From Bacteroidota bacterium (lineage in GTDB: Bacteria > Bacteroidota > Bacteroidia > Chitinophagales > Saprospiraceae): a stretch of DNA of 64,000 bases. The notes beneath the pieces are model-generated. The model saw only the letters and a program-made list of their open reading frames with translations. It searched no databases and had not been told where the DNA came from. Both the position numbers and the translations under genes were made by a program. This document shows, piece after piece, positions 9,211 to 17,856 of the stretch (positions within the stretch are counted from its first letter, which is position 1; the number at the start of each line of letters is the position of its first letter). The DNA lies in contig JAAEZH010000023.1 of the NCBI GenBank assembly GCA_018222965.1, forward strand, positions 308 to 64,307, written 5' to 3'.

Positions 9211-11237
9211 TCCAAAAACTATCTCTAGCCTTTGTATTGCTGATATCTCCTTTCATTCTGCTAAGCCAGGAAGAAAAACCGGAAGTTCTCACCCCCGAAC
9301 TACTCTGGTCTCTGGGCCGGGTAAGTCTGATGGATGTTTCCCCCGATGAGCAAACGATCGTTTATGGAGTTACCTATTATGACATTGAAGAAAACAGCGG
9401 CAGTACGGATCTATATTCCGTAAAAGTCGACGGAAGTAACGGCAAAAAGCCCGTTCAACTCACCAATACGCCAAAAAGTGAATACAATGCCCAATTCCGC
9501 CCCGACGGGAAAAAAATCGGTTTTCTCCGGGGTGGTCACCTGTGGGAAATGGACATCAATGGCACTCAGGTAAACAAAGTGTCGGAAGAGCTGATGATCG
9601 GATTTAAATACAGCCCCGATGGCAGCAAGATCCTTTTTATCCGGGATGTAAATTACGGCGAGCCGGATCCGCTTACCGAAGGACTCCCCAAAGCCAGTGC
9701 CCGAATCATCGACGACCTCATGTATCGCCATTGGGATCACTGGGAAGATGAAAGTTATTCCAACATCTTCGTGGCTTCCTACTCCAATGGAAAGCTTGGA
9801 GAAGCCAAAAATATCATGAACGAGCCTTTCGATTCTCCGCTTATGCCTTTCGGCGGAATGGAGCAAATTGCCTGGTCACCGGATGGCAAATCCATTGCCT
9901 ATACCTGCAAGAAATTATCCGGTGTAGAATATGCTCAAAGCACCGATTCCAATATCTACCTCTATGACCTGGAATCCGGAAAAACCCGCAATTTGTCTAA
10001 TGGCATGAAAGGCTATGATATGGAGCCCGTTTTCTCCAAAGACGGCCGCTATATTGCCTGGAACAGCATGAAAACCCCCGGTTATGAAGCCGACCGGAGT
10101 CGGATTTTTATCTACGACACCAAAAGCCGGGAATCCTGGGAAATGACTTCCGGTCTCGACGAAAGCACCAACCACCCACGCTGGTCGAAAGATGCCCGTC
10201 AGGTATATTTCACCGCCGGACGTTTGGGAACCTACCAGATCTACATGGTAGACTTCGACAACAACGGGAAGATGCGCCAGTGCAGCAACGGCAACTACAA
10301 CTACGGCAATGTTTTCGTGACCGATCGTTTTATCATCGCCACCCGGATGTCCATGTCGCAGCCAACGGAGATTGTGAAAATCACTAAGGACGCAGCTAGG
10401 GCCATTCCGCTTACCTTCACCAATGAGGAAGCACTTAACAACATCGATCTCGGCAAAGTTCGGAAGGAGGTTATTACAACTACCGACGGAAAACCCATGC
10501 ACACCTGGGTGATCTATCCGCCAAACTTTGATGAAAATAAGACATACCCGGCCCTGCTCTATTGTCAGGGCGGACCACAATCTGCCGTAAGCCAGTTTTG
10601 GTCCTACCGCTGGAACTTTCAGATGATGGCAGCCAATGGCTACATCGTAGTAGCTCCAAACCGCCGCGGACTCCCCTCTTTCGGTACTGAGTGGAACGAA
10701 GAAATATCCGGTGACTGGGGCGGACAAGCAATGGATGATCTCCTATCGGCCATAGACAGCTTAAAGCAAAAACCGTATATTGATGAAAACAGACTGGGTG
10801 CTGTAGGTGCCAGCTTTGGCGGATACTCCGTTTACTGGCTGGCCGGCAATCACGACAAACGATTCAAAACCTTCATCTCCCATTGCGGACTCTTTAATCT
10901 GGAAAGTTGGTACGGAACCACCGAAGAGTTGTTCTTTGCCAACCACGATCTGGAAGGACCGTATTGGCAGCAAAACCTGCCGGAGACCTATAAAATGGAT
11001 TCGCCACATGATTATGTCCGAAACTGGGACACGCCCATGCTGGTCATCCATAACCAAAAAGATTTCCGGGTACCGGTGAGCGAAGGTATGCAGGCATTTC
11101 AGGCGGCACAAGTGCAGGGAATCCCGAGCCGCTTCCTCTACTTCCCGGATGAAGGACACTGGGTATTAAAACCGCAAAACGGTATACTCTGGCAACGGGT
11201 ATTCTTCGATTGGTTGGACCGCTCGTTGAAACCGTAA
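9207..11237 (+). CDS. S9 family peptidase (acylaminoacyl-peptidase / DPP-like), secreted
   Basis: 676 residues beginning with a signal peptide (LSLAFVLLISPFILLSQ). An N-terminal beta-propeller (WD40-like repeats such as FRPDGKKIGFLRGG, WSPDGKSIAY, FSKDGRYIAW) covers about 40-400, and an alpha/beta hydrolase domain the remainder. The catalytic triad is visible: Ser536 in GASFGGYS, Asp619 in NQKDFRVP, His651 in DEGHWV. It should cleave short peptides in the periplasm or outside the cell. The ATG overlaps the stop of the dynamin-like gene by four bases, an odd partner for a periplasmic peptidase. Exact specificity cannot be told from sequence. Confidence 0.92.
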   Translation: MIQKLSLAFVLLISPFILLSQEEKPEVLTPELLWSLGRVSLMDVSPDEQTIVYGVTYYDIEENSGSTDLYSVKVDGSNGKKPVQLTNTPKSEYNAQFRPDGKKIGFLRGGHLWEMDINGTQVNKVSEELMIGFKYSPDGSKILFIRDVNYGEPDPLTEGLPKASARIIDDLMYRHWDHWEDESYSNIFVASYSNGKLGEAKNIMNEPFDSPLMPFGGMEQIAWSPDGKSIAYTCKKLSGVEYAQSTDSNIYLYDLESGKTRNLSNGMKGYDMEPVFSKDGRYIAWNSMKTPGYEADRSRIFIYDTKSRESWEMTSGLDESTNHPRWSKDARQVYFTAGRLGTYQIYMVDFDNNGKMRQCSNGNYNYGNVFVTDRFIIATRMSMSQPTEIVKITKDAARAIPLTFTNEEALNNIDLGKVRKEVITTTDGKPMHTWVIYPPNFDENKTYPALLYCQGGPQSAVSQFWSYRWNFQMMAANGYIVVAPNRRGLPSFGTEWNEEISGDWGGQAMDDLLSAIDSLKQKPYIDENRLGAVGASFGGYSVYWLAGNHDKRFKTFISHCGLFNLESWYGTTEELFFANHDLEGPYWQQNLPETYKMDSPHDYVRNWDTPMLVIHNQKDFRVPVSEGMQAFQAAQVQGIPSRFLYFPDEGHWVLKPQNGILWQRVFFDWLDRSLKP

Positions 11238-11326
11238 ACGCTTCACGAAATAAAGAAGATTAGGATGACAAACTGAACCGGGATCGCAACGATCCCCGGC
11301 ATTTACTTACTCCTAATCCAATTACA

Positions 11327-12766
11327 ATGAAAAAAAGAACCATTTTTACAGCCCTGTTCTCCCTGCTTGGGATGAGCCTGTTGTTTGGGCAAGCTATTGT
11401 TCAGAACGACACCGTTTATTACCCGGAAATTCATCCGATAGAGTACGACCAGCTCGTTTACAAAACAGCTCCACAGATTGATGAGCTTACTCCGGTCATC
11501 AATGAAAACCTGGCCCTGCGGGTTTATTATCCCACCGATCTGGAACCCGGCGAAATCCGCCCGCTCGTTGTACTGGTGCACGGTGGTGGCTTTATTGGAG
11601 GAACATACACCAGCTTTTTCAATCAGGCAGAAATGCTGGCTCAATTGGGTTTTGTGGCAGTCTCTGTACAGTATCGCCTTTGCAAACGGGGCGACTGCTT
11701 ACTCGCCGCCGGACTTTCCTACCCCTGTAATGTTTCCTGGGCAAACTCCCTGATCCCTTCGGCTTATGTAGCCGCGGTTGATGTGGCAGATGCCATTACC
11801 TGGCTCAAAAACAATGCAGCAAATTACCACATCGACCCCGATAATATTGCAGTCGGCGGGCACAGCGCCGGTGGTTGGACATCCCTGCACCTGGCGTTTA
11901 TGGACATGGACGAGGCCAATGAAATTTGTCCATCCTGCGGCACCTGGCCCGACTACCTGGAAGAAACGCTGGAAACGCCAGACGGCATCAAAGCGGTTTT
12001 TAATATGTCGGGAGCACTTATTGATACCACCTGGATCGACCCGGACGAATCAGACATAAACCTGATGAATATTCACGGCACGCACGACGGTATTGTATCC
12101 TACGAATCCGACCCTGTTTATCCTTGCTGCAACACCTATTCGGTAGAAATTGACGGCTCCTGCCCGATCAGCACGAGACAGCAAAACCTGGATGGCAACT
12201 CCTACCTGTTTACCGGTTTTGGCTATGGGCATGACGTCTTTGTCGGAGAATACGGAGAAGAAAACGGCACCCAGATTCTTTGGTTTTTGGGCAAGAGCTT
12301 TTTCGACGAAAGTCCGTTTCAGAAACACAGCGTAGTAAACCGGGACATTCCCCTAATCACCTGTCCTACTCCTTTCCCACCAGTTGCAGCCGGACAAACC
12401 TGCGGGCTGAGTCAAAGTCCGAAGGGCATTGTTCTGTTGGAAGAGCCACCAATTATTAGCAGTGCTACTGAAATCGCCACAAACCATTACGTGTCCATCT
12501 ACCCCAACCCGGCAAGTGATTTGCTGACTATTGATGTGCGCCTTTCGGCGAAAGCCGGCATTGGCGGGCAGGGCAAACTCCTGCCATATGAATTGAGTTT
12601 ATTTAACAGTACGGGGCAACTGGTCCTTCAAAAAATCATATACGCTATACCCGAAAACACCCTGATCGAGCAAATTCGAATTGATCATTTACCAGGTGGA
12701 ATCTATTTTGCCCGCATGCGTACGGAGCAGCAAATTTTCTATCAGGAGTCAGTGATCATTGATTAG
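11327..12766 (+). CDS. T9SS-exported alpha/beta hydrolase (carboxylesterase-like)
   Basis: 479 residues: signal peptide (IFTALFSLLGMSLLFGQA), alpha/beta hydrolase (about 60-340), and a T9SS type A sorting domain (about 385-479, starting YPNPASDLLTIDV and ending with GGIYFARM). Catalytic elements: oxyanion loop HGGGFIGG, nucleophile Ser180 in GHSAGG, Asp in HGTHDGIV, His in GYGHDVFV. It is probably exported across the outer membrane as an esterase or lipase of unknown substrate. A copy of the CTTTCGGCGAAAG palindrome (12542-12554) lies inside the sorting domain, where it encodes LSAKAG next to an apparent short insertion (IGGQGKLLPYE). Confidence 0.9.
   Translation: MKKRTIFTALFSLLGMSLLFGQAIVQNDTVYYPEIHPIEYDQLVYKTAPQIDELTPVINENLALRVYYPTDLEPGEIRPLVVLVHGGGFIGGTYTSFFNQAEMLAQLGFVAVSVQYRLCKRGDCLLAAGLSYPCNVSWANSLIPSAYVAAVDVADAITWLKNNAANYHIDPDNIAVGGHSAGGWTSLHLAFMDMDEANEICPSCGTWPDYLEETLETPDGIKAVFNMSGALIDTTWIDPDESDINLMNIHGTHDGIVSYESDPVYPCCNTYSVEIDGSCPISTRQQNLDGNSYLFTGFGYGHDVFVGEYGEENGTQILWFLGKSFFDESPFQKHSVVNRDIPLITCPTPFPPVAAGQTCGLSQSPKGIVLLEEPPIISSATEIATNHYVSIYPNPASDLLTIDVRLSAKAGIGGQGKLLPYELSLFNSTGQLVLQKIIYAIPENTLIEQIRIDHLPGGIYFARMRTEQQIFYQESVIID
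12542..12554. repeat. Palindrome CTTTCGGCGAAAG (motif A, perfect)
   Basis: Perfect copy of the dispersed 13-bp motif, in the T9SS sorting domain of the esterase gene, encoding LSAK. See the finding on motif A. Confidence 0.9.
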
Positions 12767-12776
12767 AAAGCCTATT

Positions 12777-12830
12777 GTGCCGCTCCTACGAAGCACCAAA
12801 GGTTTGGCTCCGCTGGAGCGGCACCCTTTT
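12777..12830. terminator. Bidirectional hairpin between convergent genes
   Basis: A 10-bp perfect stem GTGCCGCTCC (12777-12786) / GGAGCGGCAC (12815-12824) encloses 28 nt and is followed on the plus strand by CCTTTT. It sits between two convergent genes and can serve both. Confidence 0.7.
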
Positions 12831-12835
12831 CGGCA

Positions 12836-13765
12836 TCAATAAAACCCATCCTGATTCAGGCCGATCTGAAACCAGGCTCGGATTGGCCTGATTTTTTGCC
12901 CTTCTTCATACAAATACAAATCGCCGTCTTCGGTTAACATGGGATAATGCCGATTGCGCACATTGGTCCAGGCAGGCGGAAAAAACCACATGTCATGGAT
13001 CAGGGTATTTTGTACAAAATTGCGGATCTGCTCCGCATCCAGACCAATACCATATTGCAGATTTTGATGGAAAGGTATTTGCTCGTGAACTACAATAGCC
13101 AGCACCCCATTAGAATAACCACCGTATTGGCAGGCCGTATAATCGCGATACCCAAAACGGCAGGGATAATCTGAGTCTGACACATTGAAAGCCCCTTCTC
13201 CCCCGCTGTCGCCGTGCCAGAGTACCGTGCGAAGCTCATACAATCTGTTATTTCCCTGCCACATAAACGAAGCTGCTCCGCTCCGAAACCGATCCCGGGC
13301 TTTCAGTGGTGCCAGGGCGTCATTCTCCGAAAGGATATAAAACCGTCCAAATTTCAGGCGTACCGTACCAGTCCATTGAGAAGTGGAAGCATTGTCCAGA
13401 TAATGATTTACCTGATAACTCAGTCCGAATTTCCGGTCCAACGTAGAAACCTGAGGGCTTTGAAAACCGGTGGTTTCCTGCCCCTCTCCTACACCCAGCC
13501 AAAAGCCAGCGTAGGTCTGCCATTCAAACACACCTTCTGCCGGGCCATAACCCGAACCATTGAGTCGGGCTCTTATCCCTCCCTGCAAAGCAAACCATTC
13601 CTGGGATACGGTTGTTTCAACCGAGATGCCAACGCGATTGACAGGCATGCCAATTGCCGCATGTAATCCAATTTTGAACTGGTACATGGCTTGTGCTCCG
13701 GCTTTCGCCGAAAGGCCAAAAAAAGCAAGGAGAAAACACAATCTAAAGAGGTAGTAAATACGCAT
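12836..13765 (-). CDS. Exported protein resembling polymorphic toxin type 23 domain proteins
   Basis: 309 residues with a signal peptide ending AGAQA (about residue 25). The mature part is rich in alternating aromatic/hydrophobic strands, suggesting a beta-rich or barrel envelope protein. The stretch DRFRSGAASFMWQGNNRLYELRT and the later GGYSNGVLAIVVHEQ recall the so-called Bacterial toxin 23 (PF15528) domain, which in Bacteroidota is often found in stand-alone envelope proteins; that match is from memory and only moderately sure. Toxicity should not be assumed. No immunity-like neighbour is visible. Motif A (13702-13714) encodes the end of the signal peptide (LSAKAG). Confidence 0.7.
   Translation of the reverse strand: MRIYYLFRLCFLLAFFGLSAKAGAQAMYQFKIGLHAAIGMPVNRVGISVETTVSQEWFALQGGIRARLNGSGYGPAEGVFEWQTYAGFWLGVGEGQETTGFQSPQVSTLDRKFGLSYQVNHYLDNASTSQWTGTVRLKFGRFYILSENDALAPLKARDRFRSGAASFMWQGNNRLYELRTVLWHGDSGGEGAFNVSDSDYPCRFGYRDYTACQYGGYSNGVLAIVVHEQIPFHQNLQYGIGLDAEQIRNFVQNTLIHDMWFFPPAWTNVRNRHYPMLTEDGDLYLYEEGQKIRPIRAWFQIGLNQDGFY
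13702..13714. repeat. Palindrome CTTTCGCCGAAAG (motif A, perfect)
   Basis: Perfect copy, at the signal-peptide end of the gene at 12836-13765, encoding LSAK in that minus-strand gene. Confidence 0.9.
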
Positions 13766-13819
13766 GCCGAACTAAAAACGTTCAAAGCCTGGAATATTAC
13801 GCAGACAAAGCGAAATTTC

Positions 13820-13827
13820 TATCTTTG
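13820..13827 (+). promoter_or_regulatory. -7 box for the DUF58 gene
   Basis: TATCTTTG, a full TAnnTTTG match, 54 bp before the ATG at 13881. The -33 element is not obvious. Confidence 0.55.
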
Positions 13828-13880
13828 AGTTGGTGCCATTCCCTTTGGAAGCATCCTAATACAACAGTAAATACACGCAC

Positions 13881-14798
13881 ATGCGCATAGAGGATTTTCG
13901 GGAGATAAGAGATCTGGGCAATTTAGAATTACTGGCCCGGCAGGTGGTAGAAGGATTTATCATCGGACTGCATAAAAGTCCGTTTCACGGATTTTCGGTA
14001 GAATTTGCCGAGCACCGCCTCTACAATCAGGGAGAATCTACCAAAACCATCGACTGGAAAGTCTTTGCCCGCACCGACCGCCTGTACAGCAAGCGCTTTG
14101 AGGAAGAAACCAATTTGCGCTGTCAGATTGTCGTAGACTCCTCGTCCTCCATGTACTTTCCGGAAGACGGGTCTGCTATAAATAAACTCGGCTTCTCAGC
14201 TCTCGCTGCTGCCAGCCTGATGAATCTGCTTCAAAAACAAAGAGACGCTTTCGGACTCACCATCTTTGATGAAAAGGTCCAGCAACACACGCGTTGTAAG
14301 TCCAGCACCAAACACTACCGCATGCTGCTCTCATTCCTACAGCAGCTCATTGACAATCCCGAGCACGACAAGACAACCTCAACCGCTGAGGCACTCCACC
14401 AGATTGCAGATAGCGTGCACAGGCGCTCGCTCGTTATGATCTTCTCGGATATGTTTGAGACCAATGAAAATACCAACGAGCTTTTTAATGCCCTGCAGCA
14501 TTTGAAATACAACAAACACGAAGTAGTGCTCTTCCATGTGGTTGACAAATCCAGAGAAATTGATTTTGAATTTGAAAACCGCCCCTACCTGTTTATCGAT
14601 ATGGAAACCGGCGATAAAGTGCGCCTTCAATCTAACCAGGTGAAGGATTATTATGTGGAGCAAATGGCCAAATTTCAGGAGCAACTGAAAATGAAATGCC
14701 TCCAATATAAAATTGATTTTGTGGAAGCCGACATCCGGGAAGGTTATCGAAAAATTCTGCAATCCTATTTGGTGAAGCGCAGCAAGATGGGAGCTTAG
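13881..14798 (+). CDS. DUF58 domain protein (vWA-like, MoxR-associated family)
   Basis: 305 residues, cytoplasmic. The DUF58 signature region is clear: GLHKSPFHGFSVEFAEHRLYNQGESTKTIDWKVFAR (about 31-66) followed by the MIDAS-like IVVDSSSSM (about 90-98) of a von Willebrand A fold. DUF58 proteins usually work with MoxR AAA ATPases, perhaps as metal-dependent adaptor or chaperone partners; no MoxR gene lies next to it here. It has its own promoter and is followed by a repeat-bearing spacer, so it appears monocistronic. Confidence 0.9.
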   Translation: MRIEDFREIRDLGNLELLARQVVEGFIIGLHKSPFHGFSVEFAEHRLYNQGESTKTIDWKVFARTDRLYSKRFEEETNLRCQIVVDSSSSMYFPEDGSAINKLGFSALAAASLMNLLQKQRDAFGLTIFDEKVQQHTRCKSSTKHYRMLLSFLQQLIDNPEHDKTTSTAEALHQIADSVHRRSLVMIFSDMFETNENTNELFNALQHLKYNKHEVVLFHVVDKSREIDFEFENRPYLFIDMETGDKVRLQSNQVKDYYVEQMAKFQEQLKMKCLQYKIDFVEADIREGYRKILQSYLVKRSKMGA

Positions 14799-14960
14799 TG
14801 GGAATTTATAATTGATAGTTTTTAATTTTTAATGGGGAATGCTGAATTTTGAAATTTCCCTGACCAGATAAACCCTAGAACGTACCACGAAACACGTAAA
14901 ACGTACCACGTACCACGTAAAACGTAAAACGTACCACGTAAAAAACGAAACAAGTAAACC
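14799..14960. repeat. Spacer with ACGTACCACGTAAA-type short repeats
   Basis: Between 14879 and 14950 the 10-14 bp units ACGTACCACG, ACGTAAA and ACGTACCACGTAAA recur about eight times in degenerate tandem form. The same word in inverse orientation (CGTACCACGTTTTACG) appears at 22588-22725. No gene or terminator is evident. Confidence 0.75.
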
Positions 14961-15704
14961 ATGATAAAAATCTCCTCTCTTCCCACCGACCACCCGAAGG
15001 ATGTTGATCGGGACGCACTGGAAAAAGAAACCAAAAAGCTGTGCAAGCGACTGGAAGATTTACATCGGTTGATCATTGCAACAGGAACTCATTCTGTATT
15101 GGTGATTTTACAGGGAATGGATGCCAGTGGAAAAGACGGAGCTGTGCGCGAGGTATTCCGATACTGTACGCACAACAATTTCCGGACCTATTCCTTCAAG
15201 AAACCGACCGACGAGGAGTTTGCGCATGATTTCCTTTGGCGGGTACACAAACAGGCACCGCGGAAAGGAGAAATGGTCGTATTCAACCGTTCGCATTACG
15301 AGGATATTCTCATTCAGCGGGTGCATGGCTGGATCACCGAGGAGCACGTAGCTGCCCGGATGGAAGCAATCAATGCATTTGAAGAATTGCTGGCCTTTGA
15401 CAATAATACCATCGTTTTCAAATTCTTCCTCAATATTTCCAAAGATCAGCAGGAAGAAGAATTGCAACAGCGCATCGACGAGCACGATAAGCACTACAAA
15501 CACAACGACAGCGACTGGAAAGAGCGCGAGCACTGGGATAAGTATATGGATTGTTACGAGTATGTGCTTAACGAAAGTGACATTCCCTGGACCGTTGTGC
15601 CGGTAGATTCACGTTGGTACCGCGATTATATAATTAGTAAAACCATGGTGGAGCGACTCGAAGAACTCGAGCTGGAGTATCCACCATTAGAAACCGAAAA
15701 GTAG
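14961..15704 (+). CDS. Polyphosphate kinase 2 family protein (polyphosphate:nucleotide phosphotransferase)
   Basis: 247 residues, the size of a one-domain PPK2. Walker A GMDASGKDG (about 52-60), the RVHKQAPRKGEMVVFNRSHYEDILIQRVHG segment with Walker B and following His/Arg (about 93-125), and the C-terminal PVDSRWYRDYIIS lid motif identify it. It transfers phosphate between polyphosphate and nucleoside di- or monophosphates in the cytoplasm; the preferred nucleotide and direction cannot be read from sequence. The S4-domain gene begins 6 nt after its stop, so the pair is an operon. Confidence 0.92.
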   Translation: MIKISSLPTDHPKDVDRDALEKETKKLCKRLEDLHRLIIATGTHSVLVILQGMDASGKDGAVREVFRYCTHNNFRTYSFKKPTDEEFAHDFLWRVHKQAPRKGEMVVFNRSHYEDILIQRVHGWITEEHVAARMEAINAFEELLAFDNNTIVFKFFLNISKDQQEEELQQRIDEHDKHYKHNDSDWKEREHWDKYMDCYEYVLNESDIPWTVVPVDSRWYRDYIISKTMVERLEELELEYPPLETEK

Positions 15705-15710
15705 CACGTT

Positions 15711-16124
15711 TTGAGTGGAGTAAGAATAGACAAATGGATTTGGAGTGTTCGGATATTTAAATCCAGAACCCAGGCAACCACAGCCTGCAAATCCGGGAAA
15801 GTAATGATTGATGGCAAGGTAGTAAAACCAAGTGCTACCGTAGAAACCAGGCAGAAGGTTCAGGTAAAGAAAAACGGCTTTAATCTCGAATTTGAAGTAC
15901 TAAAGCTCATTAAAAAACGGGTGGGTGCTCCTATTGCCCGCACCTGTTACAACGACCTCACGCCCGAAGAAGAACTCAACAAATACAAAGACTGGTTTGT
16001 CGGAAAAGGCCGCACCGAATTCAGACAAAGAGGAGCCGGTCGCCCCACCAAACGCGAGCGCCGCGAGATCGACGATTTTAAGGAAAATTATCTGGAGCAG
16101 GACTGGGAGGAGATGGAAGATTAA
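15711..16124 (+). CDS. S4 domain RNA-binding protein (Hsp15/RqcP-like)
   Basis: 137 residues, TTG start 6 nt after the PPK2 stop. An S4 RNA-binding domain occupies the first 60 residues (RIDKWIWSVRIFKSRTQATTACKSGKVMIDGKVVKPS). The tail is basic with RQRGAGRPTKRERREID and ends acidic. Hsp15-type proteins bind 50S subunits carrying a stalled peptidyl-tRNA after stress. No other start fits better: the S4 motif begins at residue 4. Exact orthology (Hsp15 or a general S4 protein) is not certain. Confidence 0.88.
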   Translation: MSGVRIDKWIWSVRIFKSRTQATTACKSGKVMIDGKVVKPSATVETRQKVQVKKNGFNLEFEVLKLIKKRVGAPIARTCYNDLTPEEELNKYKDWFVGKGRTEFRQRGAGRPTKRERREIDDFKENYLEQDWEEMED

Positions 16125-16240
16125 CCACTAATCTTTGGAAATTCACCGACAAACTTCAAAAAGGCTGTTGACAAGCGGGGTTTTATCGTTTACATTGGAA
16201 GTATTCCTTTCAAAGGCAACCACAACAACGAAAAACCCAA

Positions 16241-17851
16241 ATGATGAAATCATTACAGTTGTTGGCTGCTTTTATTTGTCTTTCCTTTTTATCCCTACAA
16301 TCTTTTAGTCAAATCATAGTCCCTGATGGAGACTTTGGATTTGACGGAGTTATTAAATTGGAGGATCCCCCTTTTGACTCCTTCTTCCCGGATGCATTCC
16401 ATGAAAACGACCTGGGAGAGATTTTCATCTCAGGAAGGTATGCAACCCTTTCTTATGGCCCGGCTTTAGTAAAACTAAATGGTCAGGGCCAATGGATCAG
16501 CGATTTTGCACAAACGGGAATTTTCATCAATCAGAACCCCAATCCTTTTTTCAACTTGCAGACCAGTTGGATTCATTCTGATGAAGCTGATAATCCTGTT
16601 TTAGTTTGCAATGCAAGAAACTCCCTGATAGATATAGGGAAAGCCATTACGCTGGATTCAGAGGGGAATGAAACAGCTGAACTCTATAATACCTTTACAA
16701 GTTTGCCCGGCTCTGTTGGGTCTGCCATTACCAGAATAAAGAGAAATTACTACAATACAGGTTTTGTGGTAGGTGGAAAACTGCAAACTTCAGGTGCACT
16801 TGAAGATGTAAGCAGTTTTGTACAAAAAATAGACTTTAACGGTATTGTGGATGAGGACTTTGGAGAAAACGGCAAACTCCTGATAGGTGCAGATGGGTAC
16901 TTTGAATTATTGACGGATCTCACCCTTCAGGATGAACAAATCGTTGTTGTCACAACTCGAATCACAGACAGCACTTACAATACCAATTATCCACGTATTC
17001 ATCGATTTTATCCGGACGGAACAACAGATATGAGTTTCGGAATTGATGGAATAAGCTCTTTAGAAGGAAATGCCATTTACGCTAAAATGGAACCGGAAGA
17101 TATTTTGGCAACAGATATCGGTAATATTTTTGTAAGCCTTAGAGTACAGGAACATAATAATGACATTTGGTATGGAGCCCTGCTAAAACTTAAGGAAAAT
17201 GGTAAAATAGATCTAACCTTTGGCGAAAACGGCCTCTTGGTCTTCCCCGATGGCATCTATTCAAAATACAGTGGTATTTGTGAAGCAGAAAATCTCTTAA
17301 TCCTTGGTGGAAACACCAGTCTGCCTGGCGGCAATTACCAATCAGTCTTTATTCAGGTTATCAACCAAAACGGAAACCCAAGTCCGAATTTTGGCACCAA
17401 CGGCATTGAGTATCCGGCTTTGATAAACAGTGAAATTGTTGAGCTTAAGGATGTTGCAAGGGGCATAAATGATCAAATATATTTAATTGGACTATTTTTT
17501 GGCGACGGCCTGACCTACCACACCCTTGTTGCAAGATATCTTATTACCGGCCTGGCTTCTGCTTCCGACACCTTTGAGGAAAAGGGGGGAATAGAAGTTT
17601 CTCCCAACCCCGCCTCTCAGGAGATTAAAATTCGCTTTACAGGCAGCGTAAATATCGAAGACCTTGTCTTATACGAACAGACAGGTAAAAAAATTCAACA
17701 GTTTGATATTCCTGCTTTCAACCGGTTTGGACAAACCGAATTTTCCCTGGAATTGCCTAATAAACTTCCCCACGGTATTTACCTGCTTCACATTAGGACA
17801 ACGGATCAGTCTTATGTTGAAAAACTGATTATTGCTCACCCATCAAATTAA
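16241..17851 (+). CDS. T9SS-exported delta-60 repeat protein (first of two paralogs)
   Basis: 536 residues: signal peptide (LLAAFICLSFLSLQSFSQ), about six delta-60 repeats recognised by the short motif [ND]FG.[ND]G (FGFDGVIKL, FGENGKLLI, FGIDGISSL, FGENGLLVF, FGTNGIEYP), and a T9SS type A C-terminal domain (about 450-536, VSPNPASQEIKIRF to YLLHIRT). Such proteins are propeller-like secreted or surface-anchored proteins of unknown ligand. The next gene, 5 nt after, is a paralog. Base composition looks more A/T-rich than the neighbourhood (by eye), which may reflect fast evolution or transfer. Confidence 0.88.
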   Translation: MMKSLQLLAAFICLSFLSLQSFSQIIVPDGDFGFDGVIKLEDPPFDSFFPDAFHENDLGEIFISGRYATLSYGPALVKLNGQGQWISDFAQTGIFINQNPNPFFNLQTSWIHSDEADNPVLVCNARNSLIDIGKAITLDSEGNETAELYNTFTSLPGSVGSAITRIKRNYYNTGFVVGGKLQTSGALEDVSSFVQKIDFNGIVDEDFGENGKLLIGADGYFELLTDLTLQDEQIVVVTTRITDSTYNTNYPRIHRFYPDGTTDMSFGIDGISSLEGNAIYAKMEPEDILATDIGNIFVSLRVQEHNNDIWYGALLKLKENGKIDLTFGENGLLVFPDGIYSKYSGICEAENLLILGGNTSLPGGNYQSVFIQVINQNGNPSPNFGTNGIEYPALINSEIVELKDVARGINDQIYLIGLFFGDGLTYHTLVARYLITGLASASDTFEEKGGIEVSPNPASQEIKIRFTGSVNIEDLVLYEQTGKKIQQFDIPAFNRFGQTEFSLELPNKLPHGIYLLHIRTTDQSYVEKLIIAHPSN

Positions 17852-17856
17852 TTCCA

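Noticed and set aside
9845-9860. CTTTCGGCGGAAT and CTTTCGCCGGATG (also 29893) as motif A copies
   Set aside because: Two mismatches each, within the range of chance and codon constraint.
12836-13765. Polymorphic toxin/immunity locus
   Set aside because: No delivery domain, no immunity candidate and a plain signal peptide; called only as toxin-23-like.
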